A stretch of DNA of 7,641 bases from Methanolinea sp. UBA477 (GTDB lineage Archaea; Halobacteriota; Methanomicrobia; Methanomicrobiales; Methanospirillaceae). The stretch is taken from NCBI GenBank assembly GCA_002509485.1, contig DAWO01000019.1, forward strand, positions 4,947 to 12,587. Direction: 5' to 3'. The position numbers and the translations under genes were made by a program. Shown one piece after another: positions 3,760-7,641 of the stretch (its first letter is position 1; each line of letters opens with the position of its first letter). Under the pieces are notes generated by a model. That model saw only the letters and a list, made by a program, of their open reading frames with translations. It made no database searches and was not told the DNA's origin.

Positions 3760-5647
3760 GCCCCACCACGATATCGGATCCGCCTGGGGGGACGAATGCT
3801 GCAATCTGCTCGGTATTCATGACCTTCTTGAGCCCCTTCTGGTCTTTCTCCGGGATCTTCTCCCGGAGTGCCCGCAATACCTTCCTGGCGATGTCGTTTG
3901 GCTCGAACGCACCGGGTTTCAGGATCACGTAGTGCCGTGTCCTATCAGCGACCGCGGAGTGGGGACCGCCGATAACTGCGATTGCAGGTGAAAGGGTGAT
4001 TCCGATAGCGATCTCGAGCGGCACGTTGTGGTGCCATGACCGCTCGCCCCGTATGATGAAAGATCCGCGGCTCACATACTCCCCGGATTCCGGCGTCTTG
4101 CTCACCTGGTCGGGGGATACGCTGTAGACGTCGGCGCTGAAATGCCCGCTTCTCCAGGCACCCGAATACGAGGCGGCGAATATGGCCACCTCGTCCATGC
4201 AGGCGGTCTCTCCCTTGACGATGACGACGCTTGCTCCATGGACGTCGGCATGGACGAAACGGTCGCCCCCTTCCAGGTATCTCTTTACCAGTTCCTCGTT
4301 CTGGGAGACGTCCCTGCCGCCGAGCACGAGGGTCCCGTCCGATGTGTAAAACCAGCGGAACCTGTGGTACCAGCGTTTTTTCAGGAATGCGGCCTGCTGA
4401 GAAATTTTTGGCCTTTCCGGTATCACCCGGTCCATTGCAGCCCGTGCACCCGTGATCTTCTTCCTGTACTTCTTGATCTCGTCATAATAGCGGCCGAGAT
4501 TGGCCTGGATGCTCTCCCTGACATGGATCCTGACCGTCTCCCCGATATCGACGTCGACGGCCGAGTCTGCCGGATAGACCTCTCTTATCCTGGTGGCCGG
4601 GCCGGAATCCTGTGCCTCAAGGACAGCCCGGATCTCCTGCCAGGACCGGGTCTCGGCGGCTCTTGCAAGTGTCTGGATGATCTCCTCGATCAATCCGTAC
4701 TCTTCATAGATCTTCTCGATTATCCGCTCGTTCCTGGCGATCTTCTGCCCGAACTTCGCAATGGCCTGCTCCTGCTGCCGCCTGATGAACTCCTCCTTCG
4801 AGAGTTTCTGGCGGGGTTTCTTTCCGGGCCGCTCCTCCCCTGCAAGCGGCCGGTAGAACTGGTCGAGGGCCGCGTTGAACCCTTTATCGGCGATGCAGTC
4901 CCCTCCGTCAGGCGGAAAGGGAAGACAGGCATCTTTCGAGATGACCGGGCAGATCCCGGTCTCCGCTCTCCTGAGCAGGTCATGGAGTGCTGCAAAGACT
5001 GCTCCCGAATCGACATCGGGTGACGGGGTCTCTTTGTCGATCCCGCAGGTACGGCAGATATACTCGGCGTACATCCCCCCGAGCATCACTCCGACAGCGA
5101 GAGCCCGGACGATATCGCGATCTTCCCGTGCGAGGAATGCTCCAAAATCCTCGCCGCTGAAGGTGGTTGGATCAGGGTCGGGATAGGTGTATTCCACGCC
5201 AGGGACCACCTCTCGTTCCCTGAACCGGTGATGCAGGAGTGGCTTTATGATTGTATAATCCTCCTCGCAGAGAACGATGTTTCCCTCGTCGAAGAGCTCG
5301 AATACAAGGTGATATACCGTATCCCGCTTGCCGACATCGATGGTCACGATCCGCTGGATCCCGTGCTGCCTGATATCGAGCACCCGTCCTCCCCTGAGAT
5401 ATTTCCGGAGGAGCATGGCAAACGAGGGGGGCATCTTTGGCGGTTCGGGGAGAGCGGAGATGAAATAGGCACGTTTTCCCGACTCCACGAGCAGGTTGTG
5501 TTTCGCACGGTCCTCCCCGTTTAGCCGGAGCACGACCGTCCGCGGGTTGAACTGGTAGACCTTGTCGATCCAGAGAGGCATCTCTCTCTTCCACTCGGTG
5601 ACGGCAGTTATCAGGTCAACTCCGCTCATTCCCTGCGACGTAGCCAT
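3749..5647 (-). CDS. rqcH: Ribosome quality control protein RqcH (NFACT family, Rqc2/NEMF/Tae2 homologue)
   Basis: RqcH binds 50S subunits obstructed by peptidyl-tRNA after rescue; bacterial homologues add C-terminal alanine tails and the eukaryotic Rqc2/NEMF adds CAT or alanine tails. The 632-residue protein has the standard order. NFACT-N comprises MSGVDL (7-12, Asp11 conserved), NLLVESG (51-57), PPSFAMLLRKYL (73-84) and YHLVFELFDEGNIVL (112-126). A coiled-coil section spans about 282-410. NFACT-R (about 425-535) contains YHRFRWFYTSDGTLVLGGRD, HADVHGA (466-472), QVSKTP (514-519) and GSFIIRG (528-534). A C-terminal segment of about 90 residues follows. The nearly invariant Asp-Arg pair of NFACT-N reads Gln98-Arg99 here. 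An alternative start at 5629 (Met7) would match shorter N-termini; its AGGGA is too close to the ATG, so I keep 5647. It precedes pelota in one transcript and is divergent from the EMC6-ABCE1 unit. Confidence 0.95.
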   Translation of the reverse strand: MATSQGMSGVDLITAVTEWKREMPLWIDKVYQFNPRTVVLRLNGEDRAKHNLLVESGKRAYFISALPEPPKMPPSFAMLLRKYLRGGRVLDIRQHGIQRIVTIDVGKRDTVYHLVFELFDEGNIVLCEEDYTIIKPLLHHRFREREVVPGVEYTYPDPDPTTFSGEDFGAFLAREDRDIVRALAVGVMLGGMYAEYICRTCGIDKETPSPDVDSGAVFAALHDLLRRAETGICPVISKDACLPFPPDGGDCIADKGFNAALDQFYRPLAGEERPGKKPRQKLSKEEFIRRQQEQAIAKFGQKIARNERIIEKIYEEYGLIEEIIQTLARAAETRSWQEIRAVLEAQDSGPATRIREVYPADSAVDVDIGETVRIHVRESIQANLGRYYDEIKKYRKKITGARAAMDRVIPERPKISQQAAFLKKRWYHRFRWFYTSDGTLVLGGRDVSQNEELVKRYLEGGDRFVHADVHGASVVIVKGETACMDEVAIFAASYSGAWRSGHFSADVYSVSPDQVSKTPESGEYVSRGSFIIRGERSWHHNVPLEIAIGITLSPAIAVIGGPHSAVADRTRHYVILKPGAFEPNDIARKVLRALREKIPEKDQKGLKKVMNTEQIAAFVPPGGSDIVVGHES

Positions 5648-5704
5648 GTGTATACCAAGTTAGATATGGGTTCAGGACTAAAAAATAGGTCTACTGGTGT
5701 CAAT
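5648..5704. promoter_or_regulatory. Short divergent promoter region between rqcH and the EMC6-like gene
   Basis: Only 57 bp separate the two likely starts. The AT-rich CTAAAAAATAG (5678-5688) is the best core element. Read on the minus strand (CTATTTTTTAG) it is centred about 36 bp before the rqcH ATG, a normal TATA position with a short leader. On the plus strand it is only about 22 bp before the ATG at 5705, slightly too close, so GTATACC (5649-5655) may serve that side. GGTG at 5696-5699 is a plausible ribosome binding site for 5705. Confidence 0.45.
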
Positions 5705-6064
5705 ATGAGTGCCGAGACGAGGGAGGAAACCGAGCGGCTTCCCAGGAAGCTGTCGCCCGCGGAGAAGAGGGCTGAAAATATCATCCGAATAAAGAGATCG
5801 GTCATAGCCTGCCTGCTGGGAATAATTACCGGGTTTATATCCTATCTCCTGGTGGATCCATCAGATATCATGGGTCTCCAGAGCTACACCATGCTCGCCC
5901 TGCTGATCATGTTTGCCGGGATTGTCATACAGAGGCACATCTTCGTCCTGATGCGCCTGAATCCCTCTGGCATGGGGACGAAGGACTGGATTTTCCAGGG
6001 ATTCATGACCTTTGCCTTCTGGTTCATCGTATGGACGATCCTGCTCACCAGCAAGTTGCAGTGA
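5705..6064 (+). CDS. EMC6-like archaeal membrane protein
   Basis: A 119-residue protein with a charged cytoplasmic N-terminus (1-31), then three predicted membrane helices at about 31-50, 60-84 and 98-114. The GTKDWIFQGFMTFAFWFIVWTILLT stretch is characteristic: Lys-Asp-Trp and Gly-Phe-Met-Thr-Phe resemble the EMC6 family, whose eukaryotic member belongs to the ER membrane protein complex that inserts membrane helices. Archaeal members are presumed to work with Oxa1/EMC3-type insertases; that role is inference. A longer reading from 5648 would add 19 residues of low-complexity sequence, but the ATG at 5705 has GGTG at 5-nt spacing and starts at the natural charged N-terminus. The ABCE1 gene begins 15 nt after its stop, so the two are almost certainly co-transcribed. 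Confidence 0.83.
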   Translation: MSAETREETERLPRKLSPAEKRAENIIRIKRSVIACLLGIITGFISYLLVDPSDIMGLQSYTMLALLIMFAGIVIQRHIFVLMRLNPSGMGTKDWIFQGFMTFAFWFIVWTILLTSKLQ

Positions 6065-6071
6065 GACGAGT

Positions 6072-6077
6072 GAGGAG
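6072..6077 (+). promoter_or_regulatory. Ribosome binding site of ABCE1 (GAGGAG)
   Basis: GAGGAG ends 2 nt before the ATG at 6080, within the 15-nt gap after the EMC6-like stop. It is among the better Shine-Dalgarno matches in the window and confirms this start, which matches the family's N-terminal MRIAVV strand. Confidence 0.55.
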
Positions 6078-6079
6078 CC

Positions 6080-7641
6080 ATGCGCATAGCCGTCGTCCAC
6101 AGGGAACGCTGCCACCCGAAGAGATGCGGGAATGAGTGTATCCTCTACTGCCCGAGGGTCAGGACAGGGGACGAGACCGTGATCATCGGAGAGGACCAGA
6201 AAGCCCTCATATCCGAGGAGCTGTGCGTGGGATGCGGCATATGCGTCAAAAAATGCCCGTTTGGTGCCATCGACATCGTGAGTCTTCCCGAGGAGCTGGA
6301 GCATCCGACACACCGGTACGGGGTGAACGGGTTTGCGCTGTACGGACTTCCCATACCGGTTGAAGGCAAGGTCACCGGCATACTTGGTGCCAACGGTATC
6401 GGGAAAAGCACCGCGGTGAAGATCCTCTCCGGCCAGTTGAAACCAAATCTTGGAGAACATGAACGTGATGCCGAGTGGGAGGAGATACTGAAGAGTTACG
6501 CCGGCACGGAACTCTTCGATTACCTGCAAAACATCTCACGGCAAAAGATGAAGGTGGCGATAAAGCCCCAGTACATCGATTACATACCACGAGTCTTCTC
6601 CGGGACTCCCGGCGATCTGCTGAAGAAGACCGATGAGCGGGGATGCCTCCCCGAACTCGTCTCCGCGATGAAACTCGAACCCGTCCTCGATCATGATATA
6701 ACGACGCTCTCGGGCGGAGAACTGCAGCGGGTGGCCCTCGTCGCCTGCCTTGCACGGGAGGCGGACTTCTACTTCCTGGACGAGATAACGCCCTTCCTCG
6801 ATATTTACCAGCGGATGGCAGCCGCCAGGCTGATCCGTGAACGTGCTCTCTCCCGGCCCATCGTGATAGTCGAGCACGACCTGGCCATCCTGGACATGCT
6901 TGCCGATACGGTCCATATCGCCTATGGAAAGCCAGCAGTCTTCGGGGTTATCACGCAGCCCAAGGGAGTGAGGGTGGGAATAAACCAGTACCTTGAAGGC
7001 TATCTTCCCGAGGAGAATGTCCGTTTCAGGGAGTACCCGGTCGTATTTGAGAAGCGGGCGCATGCCGAGGGTGCGGAGAGGGCTGTCCTTCTCGAATATC
7101 CCGCGATGACAAAGACATTCAGGGATTTCGGGCTCGATGTCCGGGCCGGGCACGTCCGTGCAGGGGAGGTTCTCGGGGTCGTGGGAGCAAACGGGATCGG
7201 GAAGACCACGTTCGCCCGGCTCCTTGCGGGAGACGAGGAGCCCGATGGTGGACCGGTGGACCTGGACGCGAAGATCTCGTACAAACCGCAGTACATCAAG
7301 GCTACAACGTCCGACACCGTTGAGTTCTATCTTCGGAGCTGCACCTCGCACTTCCAGACCTCGATGTACCAGCACGACATAATCGAGCCGTTGTCCCTGA
7401 CCCCCATACTCCAGTCTCCGATAGACACGCTATCAGGCGGGGAACTGCAGCGTGTGGCAATCGCGGCCTGCCTGTCGCGGCCTGCAGACCTGTACATCCT
7501 CGACGAACCGAGCGCCCATCTCGACGTGGAGCAGAGGGTCTCGATCACCCGCATGTTCAGGCACCATGTCGACGGAAAAGACGCTGCAATACTGGTGATA
7601 GACCACGACATCTATCTCGTGGACATGATCAGCGAACGAGT
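6080..7641 (+). CDS. Ribosome recycling ATPase ABCE1 / Rli1 (partial, C-terminus cut by window edge)
   Basis: ABCE1 splits 70S ribosomes after termination or Pelota-dependent rescue and stays on the small subunit. 520 codons are present of a family near 590-600. The N-terminal iron-sulfur domain has eight cysteines for two 4Fe-4S clusters: C11, C16, C20, C24 and C49, C52, C55, C59. NBD1 has Walker A GANGIGKST (103-111), a helix-loop-helix insert with the GTEL motif (142-145), signature LSGGELQR (210-217), Walker B YFLDE (231-235) and His266. The hinge RVGINQYLEGY (298-308) follows. NBD2 has Walker A GANGIGKTT (369-377), signature LSGGELQR (451-458), Walker B LYILDEP (471-477) and His509. After the catalytic Glu235, NBD1 reads I-T-P-F-L-D rather than the common P-S-S-Y-L-D, while NBD2 keeps P-S-A-H-L-D. 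The frame is open to the right edge. Confidence 0.97.
   Translation, partial: MRIAVVHRERCHPKRCGNECILYCPRVRTGDETVIIGEDQKALISEELCVGCGICVKKCPFGAIDIVSLPEELEHPTHRYGVNGFALYGLPIPVEGKVTGILGANGIGKSTAVKILSGQLKPNLGEHERDAEWEEILKSYAGTELFDYLQNISRQKMKVAIKPQYIDYIPRVFSGTPGDLLKKTDERGCLPELVSAMKLEPVLDHDITTLSGGELQRVALVACLAREADFYFLDEITPFLDIYQRMAAARLIRERALSRPIVIVEHDLAILDMLADTVHIAYGKPAVFGVITQPKGVRVGINQYLEGYLPEENVRFREYPVVFEKRAHAEGAERAVLLEYPAMTKTFRDFGLDVRAGHVRAGEVLGVVGANGIGKTTFARLLAGDEEPDGGPVDLDAKISYKPQYIKATTSDTVEFYLRSCTSHFQTSMYQHDIIEPLSLTPILQSPIDTLSGGELQRVAIAACLSRPADLYILDEPSAHLDVEQRVSITRMFRHHVDGKDAAILVIDHDIYLVDMISER

Noticed and set aside
3760..3804. Upstream start for pelota adding 15 residues
   Set aside because: The extra residues do not resemble family N-termini and would deepen the overlap with rqcH; the ATG at 3759 has a better ribosome binding site.
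3164..3991. Long plus-strand ORF of 275 codons
   Set aside because: Antisense to pelota and the end of rqcH, both certain; long antisense ORFs are expected in GC-rich coding DNA.
4142..5023. Long plus-strand ORF of 293 codons
   Set aside because: Antisense to the rqcH coiled-coil region; no motif, and rqcH is unambiguous.
5648..5704. N-terminal extension of the EMC6-like protein from 5648
   Set aside because: It would use up the whole divergent promoter region; the ATG at 5705 has a GGTG at suitable spacing.
5861..7375. Several minus-strand ORFs of up to 279 codons
   Set aside because: All are antisense to the EMC6-like gene and ABCE1, whose motifs are intact throughout.

Overview
The window looks like a methanogenic archaeon, most probably of the Methanomicrobia/Methanomicrobiales. 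Evidence: a coenzyme F420 gamma-glutamyl ligase (CofE), three archaeal/eukaryotic translation factors (RqcH/NFACT, Pelota, ABCE1), an archaeal EMC6-like membrane protein, a FilR1-type (DUF1724) winged-helix regulator of the kind common in methanogens, and TATA-box-like sequences at archaeal promoter spacing. No mobile element, CRISPR array, tRNA or rRNA is visible. The order-level assignment is inference from gene content.

Layout. 1-599 (minus): the 5' two-thirds or more of cofE, running off the left edge. 600-776: divergent intergenic region with a nested inverted repeat and a strong TATA box. 777-1043 (plus): small DUF1922-type zinc-ribbon protein. 1046-1195 (minus): a 49-codon zinc-ribbon gene, tail to tail with it and only 2 bp from its stop. 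1196-1389: divergent promoter region with an A/T-tract, G6, A/T-tract block framed by inverted repeats. 1390-2202 (plus): FilR1-like winged-helix regulator. 2203-2733: 531 bp without a convincing protein gene; it holds several perfect short hairpins, two tandem operator-like palindromes next to a TATA box, and a terminator-like hairpin, so it may encode a small RNA. 2734-3759 and 3749-5647 (minus): pelota and rqcH, overlapping by 11 bp, rqcH transcribed first. 5648-5704: short divergent promoter region. 5705-6064 (plus): EMC6-like membrane protein. 6080-7641 (plus): ABCE1, cut by the right edge.

How the genes fit together. The right half is a ribosome rescue and recycling cluster. Pelota enters the A site of stalled ribosomes, ABCE1 splits the subunits, and RqcH binds the obstructed large subunit and marks or tails the nascent chain. 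rqcH and pelota look translationally coupled. ABCE1 is the second gene of a divergent unit whose first gene is a putative membrane-insertion factor. The left half holds a cofactor enzyme, two tiny zinc-ribbon proteins and a regulator, with no evident shared pathway.

The points most worth checking are the rescue cluster itself, a Gln in place of Asp in the Asp-Arg pair of RqcH, the overlooked 49-residue zinc-ribbon gene, and the tandem palindrome, TATA and terminator arrangement at 2364-2688.
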